Source: Scalesia atractyloides
Lineage: Eukaryota > Streptophyta > Magnoliopsida > Asterales > Asteraceae
NCBI GenBank assembly: GCA_947069175.1
Contig: CAMTDV010000003.1
Location: 80,763,978-80,827,977 of the forward strand
DNA length: 64,000 nucleotides
Reading direction: 5' to 3'
A program made the position numbers and the translations under genes. Each line of letters starts with the position of its first letter. The stretch's first letter is position 1. Below the pieces are notes generated by a model, which searched no databases, was not told where the DNA came from, and saw only the letters and a list, made by a program, of their open reading frames with translations. Below are positions 54,691 to 64,000 of this stretch, one piece after another.

Positions 54691-56136
54691 CATACTGACA
54701 TTAAAGATCAAATTCGAGAAGCCCAACATGTTTCAGTAACGGAAGACGACGTACGAAAGGAGCTGTCCTGTGGAGCTGAACTTAAAATTGAAACTAAATC
54801 TGACGGTATTCTGTACTATCTGGATCGCATATGGATTCCTGACCACAACAACCTTCGTGAATTCCTTATGAATGAGGCACATAAAACACGATACTCTATA
54901 CATTCAGGAGCCGACAAGATGTATCAAGACCTTCGGTACACCTACTGGTGGCCTAGAATGAAAAAGGATATTGTGTTTTTGTTTCCAAGTGCCTTACATG
55001 TTCCAAGGTAAAAGCTGAACATCAAAGACCCTCAAGACTTCTGGTCCAACCTGAAATACCTGTATGGAAGTGGGAAAACATAACCATGGACTTCATTACC
55101 GGCTTACCTCGCACTTCTGGTGGGTATGACACTATATGGGTAATCATTGATCGTCTTACAAAATCAGCTCACTTTATTCCAATCCGCGAAGATTTCAAGA
55201 ACGAGAAGCTAGCTCGTATCTACATCAGCGAAATCGTAAGCCGTCATGGTGTACCGTTAAGTATTATTTCAGATCGTGATGGTCGTTTCACTTCACGAAC
55301 ATGGCAAGCCGTACAAACCGCTTTGGGTACACGATTAGATCTCAGTACCGCTTATCATCCTCAAACTGATGGACAATCTGAACGCACCATTCAAACTCTT
55401 GAAGATATGCTTCGAGCATGTGTCATAGACTTCAAGGGAAATTAGGACGCTCATTTACCATTAGTTGAATTTTCGTACAACAACAACTATCATTCAAGTA
55501 TCGGCATGGCACCTTTTGAAGCTTTATATGGTCGTAAGTGCCAATCTCTAGTATGTTGGCACGAAATTGGGGAAGCTCAAATCACCAGTCCAGAATTGAT
55601 TCAAGAAACCACAGACAAGATCCATCAAATTCGAAACAATCTTCTAGCAGCTCAAAGTCGTCAAAAGAGTTATGCAGATAAACGACGAAAGCCTGGAGTT
55701 TAACATTGGTGATCATGTACTTTTAAAAGTATCACCGTGGAAGGGAGTAGTTCGTTTTGGTCAAAAAGGCAAGCTGGCACCACGTTACGTAGGACCTTTC
55801 AAGATACTCGAAAGAGTAGGACCTGTAGCATACAAGCTTGATCTACCAGAAGAACTCAACAGAATTCATCCCACATTCTACGTATCAAACTTGAAGAAGT
55901 GCCTCGCTGATGAGAACCTCCATATTCCTCTAGAAGATATTCAGATTGATGAATCTATGCATTTTATTGAAAGAGCAGTAGAGATCATGGACTTCGGAGA
56001 AAAACGTCTAAGACGAAGTCGCATTCCAATTGTTAGGGTACGCTGGGAGTCGAAACGGGGACCTGAGTTTACTTGGGAACGTGAAGACTCAATGCGCGAA
56101 AAATACCCGCATCTTTTTCCTACTACTACTACTTAA
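54691..56136 (+). pseudogene. pol: F integrase and chromodomain (broken)
   Basis: Zinc finger begins NEAHKTRYSIHSGADKMYQD; a shift near 54975 moves CLTCSKVKAEHQRP to another frame. Catalytic core: MDFITGLPR, ISDRDGRFTS, TDGQSERT, all present. TAG at 55443-55445 replaces a Trp, then PFEALYGRKC. A 1-nt loss near 55692 gives RRKPGV, stop; the tail resumes LEFNIGDHVLLKVSPWKG and ends with the chromodomain-like EFTWEREDSMREKYPHLF at 56136. Confidence 0.92.
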
Positions 56137-56155
56137 ATTTCTGGACGAAATTCCT

Positions 56156-56170
56156 AAAAGTAGGGGATAC
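56156..56170 (+). other. Polypurine tract of F
   Basis: AAAAGTAGGGGATAC directly before the LTR. The identical tract precedes the 3' LTR of C (60929-60943). Confidence 0.8.
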
Positions 56171-56355
56171 TGTAACATTTGTCAAAAACGGGTTTTCCAA
56201 ACCCGCTCCGTTTGTAATCGAATATCAAGCTATAAATGTTTCGTTGCGTATTTATGTCAATTTTAATTTTTAATGATGCATAATTAATAAACAAACTAGA
56301 ATATAAAAGTTATAATTGATAAAAAGTAAAAATAAAATAAATAAAATGAAAAATA

Positions 56356-56434
56356 GGCTGCCGGGACTCGAACCCGGGTCAGCCGGAAAGACTTAAAGAC
56401 TTAACACGCGCACTCATAACCACTCCGCCACTTG
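56356..56434 (-). other. Antisense tRNA-like module in 3' LTR of F
   Basis: Copy of 48193-48271 with T stem CCGGG/CCCGG fully paired around TTCGAGT, and T5 after the module. Confidence 0.72.
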
Positions 56435-57264
56435 ATGTTTTCTGTTAGTTCTAGGAATCAATTAAATCTTATGTTCAACCATAAATCAACCGGTTTACGC
56501 TAACTGAAACCGTTATCGGCTTCCAAACGTCCTGGACGTTTGAGTGATCACGGAATTCTGATTATAACCGATAAACCGACACCTTCAATCAATTTGATCT
56601 TGAATGGACTTGAATTCATAAGTTGATCGGTTTTAATAACCGAAAAATCTGCACTTCCTGATTTACTCCAACCTTAGTCCCCTCTCGCGACTCAAACTCA
56701 TCTGCAGACCTTCAATTTCATTTTCGCACTACTTTCAGTTCGTCGGAGCAGCTTTTTGAACTCGCCGGACTTTCGCCGGAAAACCGTGTCTTCCATCAAA
56801 TCAGTAAGTCTCTCAATTCTTTCATCGTCTATCAGTTGTTAAGCTATTCCTAACTCAAACCCTTCAATCAGAGTCGGTTTCAGGCGTCGATATCGGGTAA
56901 TTCACTCTCGCCGGAAAACTTCTGAAAGTTCCCAATTCTCGCTGTGAAAAGGTATAGCCTTCTAAACCTTCTGGTAATTCTTGTTCAGTGCTTCAATTTC
57001 GCATTTAGCTAATAAAAAATTGTTAATCTGTCCGCTCAGACGAAAACCGTAAAAACAGAGCCGACGACTTCGCCGGAATTCTGAGATAAATCATTTCTCC
57101 GGTATGTTACTTCCAAAATCGTCTCTGCCATTTCATTTTAGTCATTTGAATGTTTGCCAATCGAATTAAACAAGAAACAATAGAGTAATCGTAGTCTGTG
57201 GTTCTGTAACGAAGAAGACGAAGATAGGTTGTTTATAAGTTTAATATAATTTGGATATTATCTC

Positions 57265-57678
57265 GGGTTAGACACACAGTCCAGCGGTGGACTGTGTGCA
57301 CACATATATCACACGCCGCGAGTTCGATCCTTGACACACATGTATGCTCTGTAATAAAGATGTTTTATTTTTCTAACTGAACTGGATTAATTCACGGTAG
57401 TTGTTAAGTATAATAAAAATCGGTATATTAACCAGGTTAGACACACAGTCCAACGGTGGACTGTATGCAACACTAACCCACAGGTCCCGGGTTCGAGACC
57501 TGTTGCACACTCCGGTTCGACGATTAAAAACCCTTTTTGAAAATAAAAGAATTTTGAATAAACTAAAATAGTATATAAATATAATAAAAAACAGAATTAT
57601 TCGGGTTAGACACGTAGCTCAGTTGGTAGAGCTGCGTGCACGCGTACGGGAGGTCTCGGGTTCGAGTCCTGCCCGGCG
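57265..57678 (+). other. Three tandem tRNA-like modules in 3' LTR of F
   Basis: At 57265-57340, 57433-57510 and 57603-57678. The third is identical to the 5' LTR copy; the first two differ by a few bases (for example GTCCAACGG for GTCCAGCGG). Confidence 0.75.
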
Positions 57679-58833
57679 TATACATGCACACAATAGAACC
57701 GGTCAAACAGTCAACAGTCACAGTCAAACAGTCAATGGTCAATCGTCAACGCAAAAGTCAACATTTTTTTATATTTTTATTTATTTAATTTAATTTAAAA
57801 ATCAATTAAAAATACTTAAAAATAATGTTTTTAAAGATAGGAAATAGCCTTAAACTCACAAAAATATATCTAAAAATCCTATTAAAATTATTAATAAAAT
57901 CCACTCATTTACTATACCTTCCGTTATTATTTAGGTTAGTTAATCCTCGTTGATCAATCCTTCAAACTCATGCGCATTTCATCATCTTCAACCGAACGCA
58001 CCCAATGTGAGTGAATCTCTACAAATTCCCCGTTTTAATCACGTTTTGGGGTGTATCATGTGTCTTACCATTTATTATATTTAAATCATTGTGCATACAT
58101 CATATCATGAACAAATGTGTATTCAGCTTGTATCAACTGTTTGTGTGGTTATTGTTTAGATTTAATTTATTATTTTCAGTACATGCGATATCATAGGCCG
58201 CCGCTCCCCATTACATTATGAGCGTTGAGCAGTTCCCCATTACATTATGAGCGTGAACCGGGCGTTGCCAACGTACGATCGGCTCCGTTTGATTGAGCCT
58301 TGATCGCACAGACATTCATCATAGGCCGTCAGTTCCCCATTACATTATGAGCGTGAACGTGACGTTGCCAACATATATAGTTTCATTCATGTTATATATT
58401 CATGCAAGTTCATATGTTATTGTATGTTATTGTTTGTGGTTGTTATTGCTATTGTTTGATTATTTACATTTGCTCACATATGACTATTGCACAATTTTTC
58501 CTTGATAAAGATAACAAGAAATCAATAATAAATGTTTATCTAACAAGGTTCACTCGCCAACTTATGTTGACCCAAAAACCCCCATTTTTACACATGATAC
58601 AGGTGATCCAGCTGCAGCAAGAAACACATAGGATTGGCTTAGAAGAATAAACTGGTTTAGAGCTTGGATTGTTTAGTTGATTATTTTTCTTTGTATTTGT
58701 ATGAACATGATTGGATTATTGAGAATGTAATTTTGACTTTAATAAATATGAAACATATTAGTAAATATCATGAGCTTTGGTGATAACCCAATTATGCCCC
58801 GAATCTTATTCCGCTGCGGGTCGGGGTGTGACA

Positions 58834-58838
58834 AAAGC
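58834..58838. other. Target-site duplication of F, right copy (AAAGC)
   Basis: Identical to 48003-48007. Confidence 0.9.
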
Positions 58839-60907
58839 GGTGCAAGAAAGGAAAGCGCCACACACTCCTGCCGAAGTTAGATCATTTCTTGGTCTAGCTG
58901 GTTATTATCGACGTTTCATCGCAATTTTTTCTCGTATCGTCGTACCACTCACAGCCTTGACTCACAAGGGTAAACCCTTCATTTGGGGGCCCAAGCAAGA
59001 AGAGGCTTTCCAAATTTTGAAGCAAAAACTTTATGATGCACCTATCCTTACTCTTCCTGATGGTTGCGAAGACTTTGTGGTTTATTGTGACGCGTCAGGG
59101 CAAGGGCTAGGTTGTGTCCTAATGCAAAGAGGAAAGGTGATAGCCTATGCCTCAAGGCAATTCAAAATACATGAAAAGAACTATACCACTCACGACTTAG
59201 AACTTGGAGCAGTCGTGTTCGCTCTAAAGATATGGAGACACTCTCTTGGAACCAAGTGTGAAATTTACACTCACCACAAGAGCCTTCAACATATCTTCAA
59301 CCAAAAAGAGTTAAATATGAGGCAGCGACGGTGGGTCGAACTTTTAAATGATTACGATTGTGAAATCCGTTATCATCCTAACAAAGCCAATGTTGTAGCT
59401 GATGCTCTTAGTCGAAAAGAGTATGTGAACTCCATCCATCATTTGTGTTCTCAAATTGTAACCGATCTTCAAAACCGAATTCGAGCAGCTCAACATATTT
59501 CTGTCACGGAAAATGATGTACGAGATGAATTGTCTTGTGGAGCTGAAAGCAAATTAGAATCTAAGTCCGATGGAATCCTTTACTACTTAAATCGTATTTG
59601 GGTACCTGATCGTGACGATCTTCGGGTTTTTCTTATGAATGAGGCTCACAAAACACGATACTCCATACATTCTGGTGCTGATAAGATGTATCAAGACCTA
59701 CGATACTCATACTGGTGGCCTGGCATGAAGAAGGATATCGCCATTTTTGTCTCTAAGTGCCTCACGTGTTCTAAGGTTAAAGCTGAGCATCAACGACCTT
59801 CAGGATTACTCGTCCAACCTGAAATACCTGTTTGGAAGTGGGAAAACATAACCATGGACTTTATTACCGGGTTACCTCGCACCTCTAGTGGGTATGACAC
59901 AATCTGGGTTATCATTGATCGTCTCACTAAATCAGCTCATTTCATTCCAATCCGTGAAGACTACAAGAACGAGAAGTTAGCCCACATCTATATTGATGAA
60001 ATTGTAAGCCGTCATGGTGTGCCCTTAAGTATCATTTCAAATCGAGACGGTCGTTTTACTTCACGAACATGGCCAGCCGTACAATCAGCATTGGGTACAC
60101 GTTTAGATCTCAGCACTGCCTTTCTCCCTCAAACTGATGGTCAATCTGAGCACACCATACAAACTCTTGAAGACATGTTGCGAGCATGTGTTATAGACTT
60201 CAAGGGTAATTGGGATACTCATTTACCGTTAGTTGAATATTCGTACAACAATAGCTATCATTCAAGCATCGGCATGGCTCCTTTTGAAGCCTTATATGGT
60301 CCTAATAGCCGATCTCCTGTATGTTGGCATGAAATCGGTGAAGCACAAATCACTGGACCTGAGTTGATTCAAGAAACGACTGATAAAATTCTACAGATCC
60401 GCAATAATCTTCTAGCAGCTCGAAGTCGTCAAAAAAGTTACGCTGATAAACGACGCAAGCCACTTGAGTTTTGTGTTGGCGATCAAGTACTTTTGAAAGT
60501 ATCACCGTGGAAGGGAGTGGTTCGTTTTGGTCAAAAGGGCAAGCTAGCACCACACTATGTGGGACAATTCAAAATACTCGAAAGAGTTGGTCCTGTAGCA
60601 TACAAGCTTGACCTACCAGAAGAACTCAACAGAATTCATTCCACATTCCATGTATCAAACTTGAAAAAGTGTCTCGCCGACGAAAACCTCCATATACTAT
60701 TAGAAGATATTCAAATCGATGAATCAATGCATTTTGTTGAAGACCTATAGAAATCATGGACATCGGTGAAAAGCGTTTAAGACGAAGTCATATTCAAATA
60801 GTCAGGGTGCGTTGGGAGTCAAAACGAGGACCTGAGTTTACTTGGGAACGCGAATACTCAATGCTTGAAAAATACCCACATCTCTTTCTAGTTACATCTA
60901 CTACTTA
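58839..60907 (+). pseudogene. pol: C reverse transcriptase end, RNase H, integrase, chromodomain
   Basis: Continues the C frame after F: VQERKAPHTPAEVRSFLG, RNase H VVYCDASGQGLGC, integrase zinc finger (NEAHKTRYSIHSG, CLTCSKVKAEHQRPSG), core and C-terminal tail. The frame is open to 60748-60750, where a 1-nt loss (EDL, stop) separates the last about 50 codons (EFTWEREYSMLEKYPHLF, end TAA 60905-60907). Key residues changed: RNase H TDHKS to THHKS (59272-59274), integrase second catalytic Asp to Asn (SNRDGRF, 60040-60042) and AYHPQ to AFLPQ. A long open frame alone would mislead; the enzyme is dead. Confidence 0.93.
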
Positions 60908-60928
60908 AATTTCGGGACAAAATTTCTA

Positions 60929-60943
60929 AAAGTAGGGGATACT
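60929..60943 (+). other. Polypurine tract of C
   Basis: AAAAGTAGGGGATAC, same as in F, directly before the 3' LTR. Confidence 0.8.
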
Positions 60944-61148
60944 ATAGCATTCATGTAAAACGGGTTCCAAAACCCGCTCCGTTTAAGAATCAAGTTTTTT
61001 ACTAAAAGTTCGTTACGCAATTATTTATTAGTGTTTAATTAATTTTTGTATTTTTGGTTAATAAATAAATTTCATAATTAAAATAATAATCAATGAAAGA
61101 ATAAGTAATATAGTTAAAACCTTAAAAATAATCAAAATATATATAGGA

Positions 61149-61223
61149 ATAGCCGGGAGTCGAACCCGGGTTCCCCCACAAAACTCACACACCAAAACAC
61201 CACTAAACCACACACACCACATG
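61149..61223 (-). other. Antisense tRNA-like module in 3' LTR of C
   Basis: Copy of 18549-18624, here with the fully paired T stem CCGGG/CCCGG around TTCGACT. The T run downstream is reduced to T4. Confidence 0.65.
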
Positions 61224-61766
61224 TGAATAAAACCAAATTCATTAAATTTTATATGCATTCCAAACGCTAACCTGCAAATTTTTGAAGTCCAAATCGAAAA
61301 CTGATAACCGATTCAATCAAAGCTTAATAAACAACGTCGGTTATGAAATTCATATATAACCGACACTGTAAATCAGTTTCAATCTCAAAAATCAAAATCA
61401 ATTTTGTAACCAATTCGAAATCAATGGCGGAAGTTATGATTAGAAATCGATGATTGGCTATAAATATTAAATCATTTCATTTCATTCAACTCGCTCTATC
61501 TTCCAAACCTTCACTCTAGCATCTCTCTGATCGGATTCTTGTCGCTGGAATTTCAGTCGTTCGCCGGAATATGCAAATCGGTATCGTTTCTTCAGTTCGT
61601 TTTATTTCTAAAACTTTTTGATCTTTATAGTATGAGTGAAGTTGTTTAAATCAGTTAATCAATACTGATTAACTATGATTCAGACGGGTTCATGTTCTGG
61701 GTTTTATTTATGAAGAACATGAACATGAATAAGTGTTTTTGTATAATTAAATTGGTTGTTTTAAAC

Positions 61767-62179
61767 GGGTTAGACACACAGTCCAATGGTGGACTGTGTG
61801 CAAACACAACACGTACGTTCCGGGTTCGAGCCTTATGCGTAACCGATTTCCTGAAATAAAATCCATTTTTTAAAACTTAATTAGAGCATCTTTCAGTAAG
61901 CTGATAAATAAAATATAATTTCAGAATAATACTGGGTTATACACAAAGCCTAGTTGGTAGGGCTGGGTGCAACACAGAATAAGGTCACGAGTTCGATTCT
62001 GAGACTACGCACCGGTTCAATTACATTTAAAACGTTTTTAAATAAATAAATTTAGAACTAACTAACTAGTATATAAATATAATTAAATTAGAGATTATTT
62101 CGGGTTAGACACGTAACTCAGTTGGTAGAGCTGCGTGCACGCATACGGGAGGTCACGAGTTCGAACCTCACATGCTGCC
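61767..62179 (+). other. Three tandem tRNA-like modules in 3' LTR of C
   Basis: At 61767-61844, 61934-62012 and 62102-62179. A and B boxes as in the 5' LTR; the third B-box region is GAGTTCGAACC, closer to consensus than the 5' copy. Confidence 0.72.
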
Positions 62180-63177
62180 AATAATATGCAAGTCAAAACG
62201 GTCGACCCGGTCAAACCCTGAAAAGGGTATTTTTTTAATAATCAATTTCTTTATTATTTTAATTAAAAATAAATTAAAATACTTAAAAATAAGGATTTTA
62301 ATGTTTAAAAATTGTTTTAATACCACAAAAATAAATCTAAAAATCTAACAAAAAGCACTAATTGAAAATATTAATTTCAAATAAAAAAATTATTTATTTA
62401 TCGAATTATTACGTTATTATTTAGGTTAGTTTCTCACATGGTTAAATCCAAACTCGTGCATGTTCGTCGTCAATCTAAGGAAACGCACCCACTGTGAGTG
62501 AATCCTTACAAAATCCCCTTTTTATTCATGTTTGGGTGTATCATGTGTCGTTACATATTTTATTTAATTCAAACACTTGTGCTAACACCATTATGTGATC
62601 TAATGTGTATGTAATTTTTGTTGTTGTTATATGTGGTTACATTATATCATTTCAGTGCAATCATTCACATAAGGCCCATCAGTTCTTCGTTGGATACAAG
62701 TTGAGCATCGCATGCCTCATTAGATCGGCTGCGTTTGATTGAGCCTTGATCTCGCAGTTCATCATTTATGATGCTCATGTGTACATTGTTGATATTATGT
62801 GGTTTGTGGTTAGATTATATATACATATGCTCATATATGGTCCATGTACATTTTTCTTAAATTAATCAATGTAACTAATCAGTTTAAATGTTTAATTTAG
62901 ATTCACTCGCCAACTTTTGTTGACCCAAACTTTTGTTTTACACATGATACAGGTGGACAGGCTGAGGAGAGGAACACTTAGGATTGGCCTTAGAAGATGA
63001 ATAAAATATGTCTTGTTTAGAACAATATTTCTTGTGTTTGTTTGTTTCTTTGTGTTTGGATATTTTCTTTAAATTTCAATTAATAAATATGAACTTAATT
63101 ATAGTAAATGTCATGAGTTTTGATGAAAACCCAATCATGCCCCGACTTCTATTTCCGTTGCGGATCAGGGTGTGACA

Positions 63178-63889
63178 TAAGAAATCCACCATAATTATAG
63201 TTGTGGTGGAAGATAAATAGAAGTTTTGTGTGGAAATAGGAGGTAAGGAAAGAAGGAGTGAGATTTAAGCTTAAATGCTTAAATCCTTTAACAGGCCAAA
63301 ATGAATATACACATAAACCGGGTAATGGTTACGTAATTCATAAAAGTTGTGAATCCGAGTTAAAGATTTCAGGTTAAATATGTAGGAAAACATTTTACGG
63401 ACATTTAGAAACAAGTTTCAAATGAAACGGATGAAAATCGAACAAGTTACAAAGGTTTTCGTAATAAAAACAACAAACTTGGAAATGCTGCAGCAGCCTG
63501 CCGTAACCTACCGTAGCTTATGGTAGGCGTCTGCTGGTTGAAACAAAAGTAACCTGCTGTAGCTTACGACGGGCAGTTTTGAAAATATGTTTATTTTGTT
63601 TTTTGTCTTTCGGGCATAAGATACGTTATAAACTTCTCATAACTAACGTATTTCATAATTTATGAAACATAGGTAACGGTTTAAGGCATCGAGGAATCGA
63701 ACACTATCAAAGCTCAAGCTTTCGCACTTTGTTTTGTTGCTAAGAAACTAATCAACGATAACATCTTGAAATGTTTAATGTTTATGAAGTTTTATGAAAC
63801 TCGAAATTTTGTACGGACGTGTATTTGCATAAATACATTTAAATGCAAGATTTTTATAGAATTTCAATTTATTGAGTAAAGGACTTACA
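63178..63889 (-). repeat. Solo LTR G, piece 3 (element 5' side)
   Basis: Starts with TAAGA (right TSD of C) and ends CTTACA at 63889; on the minus strand this is an LTR start TGTAAGTCC. It has two related foldbacks, CCTACCGTAGC...GGTAGG (63508-63530) and CCTGCTGTAGCTTACGACGG (63552-63571). Together the three pieces make an LTR of about 3 kb. Confidence 0.48.
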
Positions 63890-64000
63890 ACATGTTCCTT
63901 TTCTTAACAAACGAACACGAATAGAAAATCCCGTTCGGTAAGTATTCATGAACCATTCATGAACACACTATATCCCTAACGAACGAACAAGAACAAAATC
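63890..64000. repeat. Flank of G: GTTCG-rich DNA-transposon repeat
   Basis: ACATG (63890-63894) is the TSD partner of ACACG at 4380-4384. Then CGAAC/GTTCG-rich sequence like 3978-4384. It leaves the window at 64000. Confidence 0.4.

Larger units (their letters stand above)
48008..58833 (+). mobile_element. Ty3/gypsy (chromovirus) retrotransposon F, complete but defective
   Basis: 10.8 kb: LTR 48008-50678, primer site, leader, gag, protease, reverse transcriptase, RNase H, integrase, chromodomain, polypurine tract, LTR 56171-58833. Perfect TSD AAAGC. By-eye comparison of the LTRs gives about 36 differences in about 2665 bp (about 1.3 percent). The same family group as A and C; its pol is close to that of C. 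At least six frameshifts and one stop. Confidence 0.94.
56171..58833 (+). repeat. 3' LTR of element F
   Basis: 2663 bp, about 98.7 percent identical by eye to the 5' LTR. All structures are kept: antisense module, three sense modules, W-box-like words, CCCCATTACATT repeats. An ATG near its end (58777) opens a long frame into the pol of C; this is chance fusion. Confidence 0.93.
18346..63177 (+). mobile_element. Ty3/gypsy (chromovirus) retrotransposon C, split by D and F
   Basis: C's own sequence is about 9.85 kb in three parts: 18346-23430, 47582-48007 and 58839-63177. The order is LTR, leader, gag, protease, reverse transcriptase, RNase H, integrase, chromodomain, polypurine tract, LTR. Reverse transcriptase reading resumes exactly across both insertions once one TSD copy is removed. 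The flanks TAACA (18341-18345) and TAAGA (63178-63182) are a TSD with one mismatch, in line with an older insertion. The primer site is deleted and several catalytic residues are changed, so C is dead. Confidence 0.93.
60944..63177 (+). repeat. 3' LTR of element C
   Basis: 2234 bp. The terminal TG is mutated to TA (TATAGCATTC for TGTAACATTC); it ends GGGTGTGACA. TATA box 61459-61466. Four tRNA-like modules. A 15-bp insertion-like difference from the 5' LTR lies near 61890-61905. Confidence 0.92.

Noticed and set aside
58777..60750. Longest open frame in the window (657 codons), looking like an intact pol gene
   Set aside because: Its first codons are the 3' end of the F LTR fused by insertion to the pol of C. 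It lacks most of reverse transcriptase, and catalytic residues of RNase H and integrase are changed.

Overview
The window is plant nuclear DNA, a gene-poor stack of nested transposable elements. No ordinary host gene, rRNA gene, functional tRNA gene or CRISPR array was found. The evidence is chromodomain-type Ty3/gypsy (chromovirus) and Ty1/copia polyproteins, initiator-Met-tRNA primer sites, LTRs of 0.7 to 3.2 kb, 5-bp target-site duplications (TSDs) and an AT-rich background. The style of the polyproteins suggests a eudicot, perhaps Asteraceae; that is recollection of family style, not a database result.

Layout. 1-3155: 5' end of gypsy element A (minus strand; the rest lies left of the window), inserted in the 3' end of a probable hAT transposon (3156-3734). 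3735-4384: AT-rich DNA with GTTCG-rich repeats of a DNA-transposon end. 4385-63889: a probable solo LTR (G, minus strand), split into three pieces by two later insertions. The first is gypsy element B (5500-17180, minus, TSD AATTT). The second is gypsy element C (18346-63177, plus, TSD TAACA/TAAGA). C is itself interrupted twice, by gypsy D in its reverse transcriptase (23431-47576, TSD GATGA) and by gypsy F slightly further downstream (48008-58833, TSD AAAGC). D is interrupted in gag by copia E (29827-40937, TSD TGGAG/TAGAG). The flanking reading frame resumes across each insertion, so the order is G before B and C, C before D and F, D before E.

All coding regions are broken by nonsense mutations, 1-nt frameshifts, deletions or lost catalytic residues. 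Yet the LTR pairs of B and F differ at only about 1.2-1.3 percent of positions when compared by eye. These copies are young but dead; they were either mobilised in trans or carry some base-calling indels.

The most unusual feature is a tRNA-like cassette in the LTRs of A, C and F. Each of the five LTRs carries four tRNA-like modules of about 75-80 bp with recognisable A-box and B-box sequences: one antisense near the 5' end of the LTR, followed within a few bases by a T run, and three in tandem in the sense direction. The modules are much better conserved between the three elements than the DNA between them. In C they lie downstream of the TATA box, so they would be in the transcribed leader. 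Other structures of note are a tandem array of hairpins in the LTR of B, a duplicated polypurine-tract/LTR junction in B, palindromes and hairpins in copia E, extra ORFs upstream of gag in B and D, and a templated-filler deletion in the 5' LTR of D.
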